From the NCBI RefSeq assembly GCF_024679095.1, contig NC_066577.1:2115971-2179970 (forward strand): a stretch of 64,000 bases of DNA, in the 5' to 3' direction. Under the pieces are notes generated by a model, which was given only the letters and a program-made list of their open reading frames with translations, was not told where the DNA came from and did no database searches. This document shows, in pieces, positions 12,412 to 22,784 of the stretch (position 1 is the stretch's first letter; each line of letters starts with the position of its first letter). The position numbers and the translations under genes are program-made. This stretch comes from Eriocheir sinensis (lineage: Eukaryota; Arthropoda; Malacostraca; Decapoda; Varunidae).

Positions 12412-13849
12412 GGGCAGGGCAGGGCTCCCACTTTTGGGGATTTTGTTCCCAGATTGGGACTTTTTCATGCATTTAGTGATAATCTGGGGATTTTGGCTTT
12501 TTGGGGATTTTCTGGGGAATTCTGGTCGCCTTTAGTGACAATTTAGGGATTTCCAGCTGGAGAGAAAGACTGAACCCAAAAAAACATAAGTAGTGAGTTG
12601 AAATACAGAAATCTGCATAGTTATTGGGTGCATGATGTCACTACCTTGTGCAAATATTCCAGTTGAAAGACTTTTTAGCACACAAAGCAATTAAGAATGA
12701 TCACAGAAACTCACTGAAAAGGGAAAGCATTGTGGGACTACTCCATGGAAAACTAGGTATGGCTTCAACTGGGTTAACAGCTAATAAACTAAGTGTACAT
12801 CATCACCCAATTAAGATTGTTAAAGCTTATGCAAAATGTCAAAAGCAATGCAACAGACACTAAAGCGCATGAAATCATTGCAAGCACTAAAATCATAATA
12901 ATGCTTATGAAGTGTAAAATAAATAATAAGCAACATATACTTTTTGTATGAGTTTTTTTTTACTGTATTTTTCAACAGTGCAAGTTTTGCTGGAAAAAGC
13001 AAAATAAGAACTCTCAAGCGTTTTTTTTATATTGTGTTGACTGAAGAAATGTCAGACTGCAATATCTCAGGATTCTCAGTTATTTATTGATTTTAGTTTA
13101 GTCTATTAATATTTTTTTATAGAAGATAGAACGTGATGGAAAGCACTCTAGTCTATCTCAGCTGCTGCGGAATCTCTTTTTTTCATTTTATCCTTCTGTT
13201 AAGAATATGATAGAACTTTACTTATGCCAATAATATATTCTGTATACCAAAGTGTAAAGTACACAAGTAACACCTACATTTTGTATGAAAGTGTTTTCTT
13301 AAATTACTGTATTTGTTAATAGTGCAATTTATGCTAGAAAAGCAAGAATATGAACTTCCAGTGTATTTTTTCGTATTTTGTTGACAGGAAATGTCAACAG
13401 CTAATGCTCAGGATATTCAGTTATTTATTGATTTTGGTTTAGTCTTTGTTTATATGTTATACTGCTTGATGAAAATCACTCGTCTATCTCAGCTGCTAAG
13501 GGATCTCATTCATTTACTTCATTTTAGCATTTTATTAAGAACATGATGAAAATTTAATCATCACAAGAAAACTCAAACATTGTGTTACAAGTTCTTTTTG
13601 TTTCGAGAGAAATCATTGTCAAAAGGGAAAGAAAAGTGTATTATCTGTATAATGATCAAAAGCAGACTTCTGAAATACTTAAAAAGCAAATTTTTCCTAT
13701 TTCGTTTTTTTTTTTTTTTTTTTGGGGGGGGGGGTACTGTAAGTACATGTCATTATTTGTAAACTAGGAAGTTTTTGTCCAATATAGGGATTTTTCAGCA
13801 CGAGTCTTGGGAATTACTGATTTGCCTTTGTGGGAGCCCTGGGGCAGGG
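12412..13849. mobile_element. hAT-superfamily DNA transposon with 8-bp target duplication
   Basis: The element proper is 12420-13841. It begins CAGGGCTCCCAC and ends with the exact reverse complement GTGGGAGCCCTG. It is flanked on both sides by GGGCAGGG (12412-12419 and 13842-13849), an exact 8-bp duplication. CAGGG-type ends and 8-bp duplications are known hAT hallmarks. At 1.42 kb it is too short for a full transposase gene, and it retains a hAT C-terminal relic near 12625. The rest is AT-rich, with two related stretches (12940-13110 and 13285-13500) that suggest an internal duplication. A T-run followed by a G-run lies at 13706-13735. Confidence 0.92.
12625..12862 (+). pseudogene. hAT transposase C-terminal (dimerisation domain) relic
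   Basis: One frame reads NIPVERLFST at about 12650, and the next frame continues with KNDHRNSLKRESIVGLL and a KLGM motif up to 12770. This order (VERLFS, then a DHRNSL-like segment, then an hydrophobic helix) is the hAT C-terminal dimerisation domain as known from this superfamily. A frameshift near 12690 and in-frame stops break it. It lies inside an element whose ends are independently hAT, which strengthens both calls. Catalytic DDE residues are absent. Confidence 0.75.
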
Positions 13850-14144
13850 AGAAGCACGGGCCAGTGAGGAGACGAGCAGCACTACAGCAAGGAGGGCAGC
13901 CAGGGAGAAGACACAAACACTGAGATACAGGCAGACAGTGAGAGGCAGAGAGTGAGACTGACGAGCGGTGAAGGACGCACGTTGAGAGGTGGGCGTGACC
14001 GTCCATCACAGCCCTGTGCACACCACCGCAAGCACGGCAGAGGCGAGGCAAGGCACAGCAGAGCTCAGCAAGGCGAGGCGAAACAAAAGCACGGCAGAAG
14101 CAGCCTCTTCAACAATGCCATAAGCCAGCCTTGCCGTCATAACC
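13850..14144. other. Unassigned sequence
   Basis: Short G/A- and GC-rich stretch with GGCGAGGCAAGG-like repeats. No gene is recognised. Confidence 0.4.
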
Positions 14145-14470
14145 ACCTCCACGGCCTCTTCAGCCACGCCTCAGCTCGTAAACCACCCAACCACGGCCTC
14201 TTCAACCACGCCTCAGCTCGTAAACCACCCAACCACGGCCTCTTCAACCACGCCTCAGCTCGTAAACCACCCAACCACGGCCTCTTCAACCACGCCTCAG
14301 CTCGTAAACCACCCAACCACGGCCTCTTCAACCACGCCTCAGCTCGTAAACCACCCAACCACGGCCTCTTCAACCACGCCTCAGCTCGTAAACCACCCAA
14401 CCACGGCCTCTTCAACCACGCCTCAGCTCGTAAACCACCCAACCACGGCCTCTTCAACCACGCCTCGTCA
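14145..14470. repeat. 42-bp minisatellite, about 7.7 copies
   Basis: The unit of 42 bp contains CACGGCCTCTTCAACCACGC and CTCAGCTCGTAAACCACCC. Units are virtually identical. Being a multiple of three, the array is open on both strands (plus: a 14-residue repeat with HGLFNHASARKPPN). This is expected from the period and is not evidence of a protein. Confidence 0.95.
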
Positions 14471-15154
14471 ACAACGCTGCTCCAGTTACCGGCCCTGGCA
14501 TTCCCCCCCCCCCGCTGGCGCCTCAATCGCCCCAGTGCCCTCCTCCATCCTGCACCAGTCAGCACTTCAACACAGATAAGCATCCAAATGTTCCCCAATC
14601 TCCCTGATAGTTAGTTAGGTTCAATAATATGCCGTTATGTATGTATTCATTTAAAATTGTCACTCCGCTAACCGCCCAGGGGCTGTAACTATATTTATAC
14701 ATAAGAAAAGTTATTAAGTTGCTGTAAGTGCTTTAATTTCAAGCCTGTCAACCTGCCATTTGGGCATTACTGAACACACACCCACACACGCACGTTATCA
14801 CCACCTCCCCCTTAACTAAACATTGTCTCAGAGTGGTTCACACGGGAATCCACCCACCTTCCAGCATTACCGCGCTAAAACCCAGAACGAGTGTTCACTT
14901 GTCTTGAGGCTTGTCTCAACATCATTGACAACCGCTCGGAAATAGCCAGACGACCACCCGGCTACCACATTACCATCTAAACAGTGGCCGTCAGGAGGAA
15001 TATAGCGTTGGCTTAAAAAAAAAGACGTTACACATTCATGAACTTTTCACTGAAAAATACCTTCTTGGTGTAACTGTGCACAGCACTCTTCTAAGGTTAT
15101 GCAACAGTAACATGAGCCAGTGCTGCACAGTACTGTACAGGGGAGGGCAAGTCT
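14471..15154. other. Unassigned sequence
   Basis: No recognisable gene or repeat in about 0.7 kb. A CACACACCCACACACGCAC stretch is at 14773-14792. Confidence 0.4.
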
Positions 15155-16217
15155 GGGGCATCTTCAACACAAGATGGCCAGAAACTTATGGCATGAATTA
15201 AACAAGAGAGACCTCCATTTGTTAGATCATAAGTATCATTACTGAGGAAGCATATATGACTCTTCTGAGTCAAGACGTGTGGTAACTGTTCGGGGTTTTG
15301 TTAGGTTAGGTTAAGCAGAGAGAATTTTCAAACACATGATAGGCGGCAAATTATGGCATAAATTAACAAAGGATGAACTCATTATGCTATACAGAAAGTC
15401 TCATTACTGTGGAAGCATATATGTTTTTTCTGAGTCAAGACGTGTGATAACTGTTTGGGGTTTTGTTGGGTTGGTTAAGTTTAGGAAACTTTTAAGCACA
15501 TGATATCCACAAAGCTATAGCATAAATCAACAAAGAAAGCCTTCACTTTGTTGTGTAGAAAGCCTCCTTAGTAAGGAAGCATAGATGAGTTTTTCTGAGT
15601 CAAGATGTACAGTATAACTTTTGTGGTTTTGCTAGGTCAGATCAAGTTTATGGCAACTTTAAACACATGACAGCCAACAACTTGTAGCATAAATCACAAG
15701 GAAAGACCTCACCTTGTTATATTGAAAGTCTTATGAAGGAAGCATATATGATTTTTCTGAGGACAGACATATAATAACTGTTCAAAGTTTTGTTAGGTTA
15801 GGTTAGGTTTAGGGCATCTTAGAGCACATGATGGGCTTATGGCATAGAGTAACACAGAATGACCTCACTCACTCAAATAATCACGTCTCATTCGTAAGGA
15901 AGCATATATGATTTTTCAGAGTAACTTTGTGGTAACAGTTTGTGGTTTTGTCAGGTTAGGTTATTGTTAGGGCATCTTCTAACACATGAGCTAGAAAACT
16001 ATGGTATAAATCAACAAGGAATGACCTCACTTTGTTGTATAGAAAGTCTCATTAGTAAGGAAGCATAGATGAATTTTCTTAGTCAAGACCTGTAGTAACT
16101 GTTTGGGGTTTGTTAGGTTAAGTTTAGGGTACCTTCAAACACATGATAGCCAGCACCTTATGGTATAAATCAACAAAGAAGGCCTTCACTTTGATGCATA
16201 GAAAGTCTCATTAGTAG
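15155..16217. repeat. 160-165-bp tandem satellite with TTAGG motifs
   Basis: About 6.5 divergent units are phased by the landmark GGAAGCATATATGA at about 15246, 15411, 15575, 15738, 15898 and 16059. Each unit also carries GAGTCAAGAC, a GTTTGGGGTTTTGTTAGGTTA-like segment, AACACATGATAGCC and GAAAGTCTCATTA. Several units hold TTAGG tandems, with three in a row at about 15793-15810. Divergence between units is well above that of the neighbouring arrays, so this array is older. Confidence 0.9.
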
Positions 16218-16812
16218 GGACTCAATGGACAGTATGAAGATGCTGGTTAACTCTTGCATAAGGGACAGCACAGGGACGAAGGAATGAAGATGCTGGTTAC
16301 CTCTTGCATAAGGGATTTGGACAGCACAGGGATGAAGGAATGAAGATGCTGGTTAACTCTTGCATAAGGGACAGCACAGGGATGAAGGAATGAAGATGCT
16401 GGTTAACTCTTGCATAAGGGACAGCACATGGATGAAGGAATGAAGATGCTGGTTAACTCTTGCATAAGGGACAGCACAGGGATGGAGGAATGAAGATGCT
16501 GGTTACCTCTTGCATAAGGGACAGCACAGGGATGAAGGAATGAAGATGCTGGTTAACTCTTGCATAAGGGACAGCACAGGGATGAAGGAATGAAGATGCT
16601 GGTTAACTCTTGCATAAGGGACAGCACAGGGATGAAGGAATGAAGATGCTGGTTAACTCTTGCATAAGGGACAGCACAGGGATGAAGGAATGAAGATGCT
16701 GGTTAACTCTTGCATAAGGGATTTGGACAGCACAGGGATGAAGGAATGAAGATGCTGGTTAACTCTTGCATAAGGGACAGCACAGGGATGAAGGAATGAA
16801 GATGCTGGTTAA
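16218..16812. repeat. 50/56-bp satellite, left block
   Basis: The unit contains ATGAAGGAATGAAGATGCTG, GTTAACTCTTGCATAAGGG and ACAGCACAGGG. It is 50 bp, or 56 bp when ATTTGG is present before ACAGC. About 11 copies lie left of a piggyBac-like insertion, which sits in the TTAA of the last unit. Each unit supplies a TTAA. Confidence 0.95.
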
Positions 16813-18073
16813 CCCTAGAACAGTATCGCTGGGCCCGGGCAGACCCAAGCTGTCTCTACTTTTTGATATTCAAGCTCTTTTATCAAAATGGTAGCCATAT
16901 GCGAGTTGTGGGTCTGGTTGAAGCCATTTGACACTCAGAGCTTGATGAAGGGATATGCCATCTTCACCGTGCACGCTCCTGACAGAAGGTAGGAGGTAGT
17001 GTGGGTCCGGTCGGACCCACAGATTCCAACCATGTGATTCTTACTCATGACACTCCATTCAGAAAAAGTCATTATTATAGTACATGGAAATATGAGACGT
17101 AGAGGCACTAATTCAAGTTTGTGTGTTTAGTAGGCTATTAGTCTTTCTTCAAAGTGTTGTTATCATCTACATATCTGTAAGTATTATATTTTGTTTAGTT
17201 TTAGACAGAGAGGGAAATGTCGAGAAAAAACGATAACGTGTCACACTGTACTGAGCAAAAAGCCATCGCACAGATCTTAGCAGAGGACACCATCAGTTTA
17301 TGTGATGATGTCACTATCAAACAATTTATTGTGAAAGTGAAGATACTGCCAGCCAAGCTGAGATCACATCCATAGTGCCCACACCTGCCAGATGCCCTGC
17401 TGATAAGGCCCCTGCTGACTGCCGTGGCAATGTGCCAAAAGTTGTAGTTGGCATCGACGCACCATGAATGTTACTGTGACACCACAGGAACACCCCAAGA
17501 CTCACTACAGGAAAAGATAACACATCACCTGTTGCCGGCCCTTTAGGCTTCTCCACGGCACCTCGCCATTCCAAACGCAAATTGATCTTTATAATGAAGC
17601 ATTTTCTTCATGAATATAGATATTCTCTCAAAATACAAACTATTATGCAAATATACGTGTTACATGTATGCATGTGACTTTATAAATATAGAATGACCTA
17701 AATTAGAGGTAGAATACTTGGCCACATTCATTTGTTCCAGGCACGTCACTTTTTCTGATGCATAAGGACTTGCCATTGTTCTTCATGAAGGCCATCCAGC
17801 CAAGAAAGAGGAATTTTACTTACAATTTATTTTCCTGTCATATGCGTTACCTATTATTTTTTTTAATTTTTTTATTAATTTACTCACAAAAAATAGGTGT
17901 AGAGATAAACTTTAATTTAAATACTGTGATTGTATTCAGGAATGTCTAATTTTAGAGATTTGTAGCTTTGGAGGTCAAGAAATACGATTTTGTATTTTTT
18001 CAATATATTCTACAGTGGGGACCCACGTTACTCTCTGTGTTAGTCAAATTAAGCGTTACAGTTCTACAGTTAA
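16809..18073. mobile_element. piggyBac-like element at a satellite TTAA
   Basis: The element body is 16813-18069 (1257 bp), flanked by TTAA on both sides (16809-16812 and 18070-18073). The left end CCCTAGAACAGTATCGCT matches the reverse complement of the right end at 14 of 18 bases. Removing the body and one TTAA restores a satellite unit. TTAA target duplication and a CCC-type end are piggyBac traits. GGGTC/GACCC-rich subterminal palindromes occur (GGGTCCGGTCGGACCC at 17013-17028). Only an N-terminal transposase relic remains, so the copy is not autonomous. Confidence 0.85.
17217..17466 (+). pseudogene. Possible piggyBac transposase N-terminal relic
   Basis: A frame opens with MSRKNDNV, reads TEQKAIAQILAEDTISLCDD and stops at about 17373. 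After a frameshift near 17330 a second frame reads YCESEDTASQAEITS and stops at 17466. The first part followed by an acidic Glu/Asp/Ser stretch resembles the N-terminal region of piggyBac transposases. No DDE-type catalytic core or C-terminal cysteine-rich domain remains. Assignment rests mainly on the surrounding terminal repeats, because this region is poorly conserved in the family. Confidence 0.5.
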
Positions 18074-19283
18074 CTCTGGCATAAGGGATTTGGACAGCAC
18101 AGGGATGAAGGAATGAAGATGCTGCTCAACTTTTGCATAAGGGATTTGGACAGCACAGGGATGAAGGAATGAAGATGCTGCTCAACTTTTGCATAAGGGA
18201 TTTGGACACCACAGGGATGAAGGAATGAAGATCATGGTTAACTCTTGCATAAACCCCCTAAACCTATCAACAGTGGTGTTCCACAGGGCTCTGTCCTATC
18301 ACCCACTCTCTTCCTGTTATTCATCAATGATCTTCTTTCCATAACAAACTGTCCTGTCCACTCATACGCTGATGACTCAACTCTGCATTATTCAACTTCT
18401 TTCAACAGAAGACCATCACAACAGGTAGTACATGACTCCAGACTGGAGGCTGCAGAACGCTTAACCTCAGACCTTGCTATCATATCCGATTGGGGCAGAA
18501 GGAACCTTGTGTCCTTCAATGCCTCAAAAACTCAATTTCTCCACCTATCAACTCGACACAATCTTCCAAACACCTATCCCCTATTCTTCGACAACACTCA
18601 GCTGTCACCTTCTTCAACACTAAACATCCTCGGTCTATCCTTAACTCAAAATCTTCACTGGAAACTTCACATCTCCTCTCTCACTAATTCAGCTTCCTCG
18701 AGGTTGGGCATTCTGTATCTTCTCCGCCAGGGATGAAGGAATGAAGATGCTGGTTAACTCTTGCATAAGGGATTTGGACAGCACAAGGATGAAGGAATGA
18801 AGATGCTGGTTAACTCTTGCATAAGGGATTTGGACAGCACAGAGATGAAGGAATGAAGATGCTTGTTAACTGTTGCATAAAGGATTTGGACAGCACAGAA
18901 ATGAAGGAATGAAGATGCTGATTAACTCTTGCATAAGGGATTTGGACAGCACAGGGATGAAAGAATGAAGATGCTGGTTAACTCTTGCATAAGGGATTTG
19001 GACAGCACAGGGATGAAGGAATGAAGATACTGGTTAACTCTTGCATAAGAGATTTGGACAGCACAGGGATGAAGGAATGAAGATGCTGCTTAACTCTTGC
19101 ATAAGGGATTTGGACAGCACAGGGATGAAGGAATGAAGATGCTGGTTAACTCTGGCATAAGGGATTTGGACAGCACAGGGAGGAAGGAATGAAGATGCTG
19201 GTTAACTCTTGCATAAAGGATTTGGACAGCACAGGGATGAAGAAGCTGGTTAACTCTTGCATAAGGGATTTGGACAGCACAGG
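18074..19283. repeat. 56-bp satellite, right block (copy A), split by an RT fragment
   Basis: Same unit family as 16218-16812, but nearly all units carry GGGATTTGGACAGCACAGGG (56 bp) and are more diverged. The block at 18074-18250 lies left of a reverse-transcriptase fragment. The block at 18733-19283 lies right of it, with about 10 units. Small open frames here (such as 19090-19302 minus) arise from the unit. Confidence 0.9.
18255..18732 (+). pseudogene. Reverse transcriptase fragment (jockey/I-like LINE) in satellite, copy A
   Basis: An open frame of about 160 residues reads GVPQGSVLSPTLFLLFINDL (motif B), then SYADDSTLHYS (catalytic motif C with both aspartates), ISDWGRRNLVSFNASKTQ and LNILGLSLTQNLHWKLHIS (thumb region). 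These are standard for jockey/I-type non-LTR reverse transcriptases. Both ends of the 0.48-kb fragment butt against satellite units (left after CTTGCATAA, right before GGATGAAGGAATG), so it was trapped in the array. The ATG at 18245 is satellite-derived. Other RT motifs and any endonuclease are missing. Confidence 0.85.
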
Positions 19284-20111
19284 GCCCAAGACCCACACCC
19301 ACCTTGAGTCCCGTGCGTCGCCCCGCGGGGGAGGGGGTCCCTGGGGCTCCCGGAAGTGGTGTTCACCCCGCTGGTCCAGGAAATGGGTGCACGGGTCACG
19401 GGCAAACCTGGGAAAGGAAGATCTGTTAGAGTTGTTTGTGGAAATAAGGGAAAATATAAACCAATGGAAGAAAGATGAAAGCAAAACACAAGTAAATTTC
19501 TCTTCTCTGTTCCTCAGTGAGTTTTTGGCAAAGACCTGAAGAAACGTGTCTGTCTGGTGTGCTCCTTGGTGTGGAGGACAACTCTGTGGAAGGAGGACAA
19601 GAAATGTGTGTGTCTGGTGTGCTCCTTGCTGTGGAGGACAACTCTGTGGAAGGAGGACAAGAAATGTGTGTGTCTGGTGTGCTCCTTGCTGCGGAGGACA
19701 ACTCTGTGGAAGGAGGATCAAAAATAAGTGTTTCAATTCCATTAAATTTAATGTTATTGAACTGTGTCCACTGATGAATTATCTTCACAATACCTTGGAA
19801 TTGCACAAAACATTTATTTCAATAGTTAAATCCTAGTGTGTGTACTCACCCGGCCACTGGCCACCAATACAAGGCTTGACAAACACCACTGGAGTGTTCC
19901 TGGTGTGCACGCCTTGCCCAGCTACATATTCTGCCTTCCTTTCCCTCGGGGCAGCAAACCTAACAAGCTCCGTCCATCACAGCTCCCAGGCCGGCAGTCT
20001 GCACCAGTGGTCTCTGCTGGGCCGGGTTTCTTGTGGAGCGCAGGGAGACGTGACAAACCTTCACACAGCGTCTCCTTGATAATCCTGGTGATGGTCTGTT
20101 GTGGCTGCCCC
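19284..20111. repeat. 60-bp triplication and flanking unassigned sequence (copy A)
   Basis: Three 60-bp units lie at about 19543-19722, each with GTCTGGTGTGCTCCTTG and GGACAACTCTGTGGAAGGAG. The flanks 19284-19540 and 19723-20111 are non-repetitive and match copy B closely, but encode nothing recognisable. Confidence 0.85.
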
Positions 20112-20570
20112 AGTCACCGCTGCTGCACTGTGCCGGGGCAAGGTGACAGAGTTGTCACCACTCTGGCTCGGGGCAGACAGCACTGTTCACTGTGGTGCTG
20201 CTTGTTGGCTGCTGCACTGTGCCGGGGCAAGGTGACAGAGTTGTCACCACTCTGGCTCAGGGCAGACGGCACTGTTCACTGTGGTGCAGCTTGTTGGCTG
20301 CTGCACTGTGCTGGGGCAAGGTGACAGAGTTGTCACCACTCTGGCTCGGGGCAGACGGCACTGTTCACTGTGGTGCTGCTTGTTGGCTGCTGCACTGTGC
20401 CAGGGCAAGGTGACAGAGTTGTCACCACTCTGGCTCGGGGCAGACGGCACTGTTCACTGTGGTGCTACTTGTTGGCTGCTGCACTGTGCCGGGGCAAGGC
20501 GACAGAGTTGTCACCACTCTGGCTCGGGACAGACGGCACTGTTCACTGTGGTGCGGCTTGTTGGTGCATC
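20112..20570. repeat. 90-bp minisatellite, 5 copies (copy A)
   Basis: Units of 90 bp contain TGCTGCACTGTGCCGGGGCA, AGAGTTGTCACCACTCTGGC and CACTGTTCACTGTGGTGC. Copy B has only two units. The period is divisible by three, which keeps several frames open. Confidence 0.95.
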
Positions 20571-20668
20571 TCTCAGCAGTCAGCCACAACATGGTGCCAG
20601 TCCTCTCCAGGTGGTGTTGATGACTGGTTCCCCGTCACTGAGGTCCCACAGCAGCACAACACGGCGCC

Positions 20669-21211
20669 TCAGAAGTGGGTCTTCATGTGCCGGGCAATGT
20701 CCCCTTCATCTTGAAGTGCTTCCCACACGTCACACTTGAACTCTCTCAGGCCAGAGTGTCTGAAGGAGTGACGCTTCAGGGTTTGCTTCTCTCTGAACCT
20801 TTCTCCACATTCCAGACACTCATGAGGCCTTTCACCAGTGTGTGTGTAAGTGTGTACCTCGAGATGGCTCTTCCTGATGAATGTGTCACCACAAACCTCA
20901 CACTCATGAGGCCTTTTGCCAGTGTGTGTAAGGGTGTGTGTGTTGAGGTGACCCTTCCTACTGAACCTTTTGCCACACTCTTGGCATTCATGAGGTCTTT
21001 CACCAGTGTGTGTAAGGGTGTGTCTGTTGAGGTCACTCTGGTATCTGAACCTTTTGCCACAGTCTTGGCATTCAAGGGCTCCTTCAGCAGAGTGTGTGGG
21101 TGTATTTGCTGAGGTCATCCTTCCCAGGAGTCTTTCCCCACGCTGGCCACTCATGGTTTCCCTCACCAGTGTGTGCAAGGCTGTGTCTGCTGAACTTGCT
21201 CCCAGTCTCAA
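20669..21211 (-). pseudogene. C2H2 zinc-finger frame, copy A, with a destroyed fifth finger
   Basis: A 180-codon frame encodes four good C2H2 fingers (C-x2-C-x12-H-x3-H, about residues 48-68, 76-96, 104-124 and 132-152) joined by TGERPHE or TGKRPHE linkers. The pattern is typical of DNA-binding zinc-finger proteins. The fifth finger is damaged: copy B reads CDVCGKHFKMKGDIAQH, whereas here it is CDVWEALQDEGDIARH, so the second cysteine is lost. The cause is a missing AC (20727-20730 region) plus one missing C (about 20700-20704), which together keep the frame. A second pair of missing bases near 21120-21155 changes the N-terminal stretch in the same way. The start codon lies in degraded finger sequence and is unlikely to be genuine. 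No promoter is visible. Confidence 0.8.
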
Positions 21212-21262
21212 ATCTTGTCACACTCAAACTTTCCCTTTCCTTTGTGGCCGAAGGTGCCAGCA
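21084..21262 (-). pseudogene. Two degraded upstream zinc fingers in another frame (copy A)
   Basis: Directly upstream of the intact fingers, the minus strand carries KFECDK, then in a shifted frame RFETGSKFSRHSLAHTGE, then a second finger with HEWPAWGK and DDLSKYTHTL. These are finger remnants that have lost cysteines (Trp at a Cys position) and frame. The break to the main frame at about 21105 needs only one extra CA in the CACACA run of the THTH codons. Hence the five-finger frame is the 3' part of a formerly longer array. Confidence 0.7.
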
Positions 21263-21265
21263 GCA

Positions 21266-21895
21266 AGGTGGTGGTGGTGGTGGTGATATAGTTGCTGTTG
21301 TTGTTGTCAGTGGCGGTGGTGGTGGTGGTGATATAGTTGCTGTTGTTGTTGTCAGTGGTGGTGGTGGTGGTGGTGATATAGTTGCTGTTGTTGTTGTCAG
21401 TGGTGGTGGTGGTGGTGGTGATATAGTTGCTGTTGTTGTTGTCAGTGGTGGTGGTGGTGGTGGTGATATAGTTGCTGTTGTTGTTGTCAGTGGTGGTGGT
21501 GGTGGTGGTGATATAGTTGCTGTTGTTGTTGTCAGTGGTGGTGGTGGTGGTGGTGGTGATATAGTTGCTGTTGTTGTTGTCAGGGGTGGTGGTGGTGGTG
21601 GTGATATAGTTGCTGTTGTTGTTGTCAGTGGTGGTGGTGGTGGTGGTGATATAGTTGCTGTTGTTGTTGTCAGTGGTGGTGGTGGTGGTGGTGGTGATAT
21701 AGTTGCTGTTGTTGTTGTCAGTGGTGGTGGTGGTGGTGGTGATATAGTTGCTGTTGTTGTTGTCAGTGGTGGTGGTGGTGATATAGTTGCTGTTGTTGTT
21801 GTCAGTGGTGGTGGTGGTGGTGGTGATATAGTTGCTGTTGTTGGTGGTGGTTATGCTGTTGTTGTTGTTGCCGTTGTTGTTGGTGGTGGTGGTTG
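21266..21895. repeat. Compound TGG/TTG array, 12 units (copy A)
   Basis: Each unit of 36-48 bp has (GGT)n, GATATAGTTGC, (TGT)n and CAGTGG. All length changes are multiples of three. Open frames run across it in several registers: Thr/Asn-rich on the minus strand (repeat DNNNSNYI plus Thr runs, twelve times) and Gly/Val-rich on the plus strand (366 codons). The minus-strand frame joins the degraded zinc fingers. Copy B has one such unit. Confidence 0.9.
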
Positions 21896-22784
21896 TGTTC
21901 TTCTGGTCCTCACAGCAGTGGCAGTGTTCCTGCTGGTCCCGCCACTCAGGCTGCTGCCCGGCCTTGCAGCCTCCCCTGCCCACCACTCCTGGGGTGAGGG
22001 TCTTGCAGGAACCTCAGGGAAGCTGCAGCGGGCGGCAAGGTTCCCCCGACGCCACACTCAGGGACCAAGCGGCAGGCGAGGCGAGGGATGCACCAAGGGG
22101 TCCTGAGGTCAGCGGCAGCGTGGACGCAGTGAGCGCTGAGCACAGCGTCCGCCTCAGACCCTCACTTGAGCAGCTGTCTCCTGGCACTGTACTCCTCCCA
22201 GCATGGCCAACACCACATCCTGGGGTGCAGGAGATGGGCCGTTAATGCCACGCCCTCTTCTGTCTAAGTGCCATCAGGTGCTCCAGTACTCTGCCCACTC
22301 CTGAGTGAAAAATGGAAAGGATTTAGTGACAGAAGAGTTTTGACGTTTCCTGCTGTTGGTCCCAAGGGAGGCAGCGAGGCGGCCTGCCCTCGCTGCCCCT
22401 CACTGGTGGCTCTGGTTGTTGACGGCAGAGGAGGAGGAGGAAGGGGGACAATTAGAGGAAGAGGCTGGTGATGATGGAGTGACATGCCAGACAGCCAAGC
22501 AGGAAAACAAGCAGGAACACTTCAGTGGCAGTTTTGTCTTAATGTTTTGATTACCGTCACATAGTAAACCTGCCCCCCTATGCTCGTGGGGGCAGGGCAC
22601 ACGGACCCCCGCCGCTGATCTCTAATACAACTGGATTGGTTAACTCCGTGCAAACCTTGAGGCCCTCAGCCGCCATCCTTGAATTCCCCGAGGCCGAGGT
22701 GTTGATATAACAATTCCAGCACCAACGCTTGCTGAGTGGCAGCAGGACGCGCTGAAGCACTTCATTATGAACTTATTGAATGTT
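21896..22784. other. Conserved unassigned block (copy A)
   Basis: About 0.9 kb of GC-rich, non-tandem sequence is almost identical in copy B (57541-58430). Several short open frames are conserved simply because the DNA is. None has a recognised motif. It lies 5' of the minus-strand zinc-finger frame, so upstream exon or promoter sequence is possible but unsupported. Confidence 0.5.

Noticed and set aside
21006..22106. 366-codon Gly/Val-rich plus-strand frame
   Set aside because: It is antisense to zinc-finger sequence and open only because the TGG/TTG array has a triplet period.
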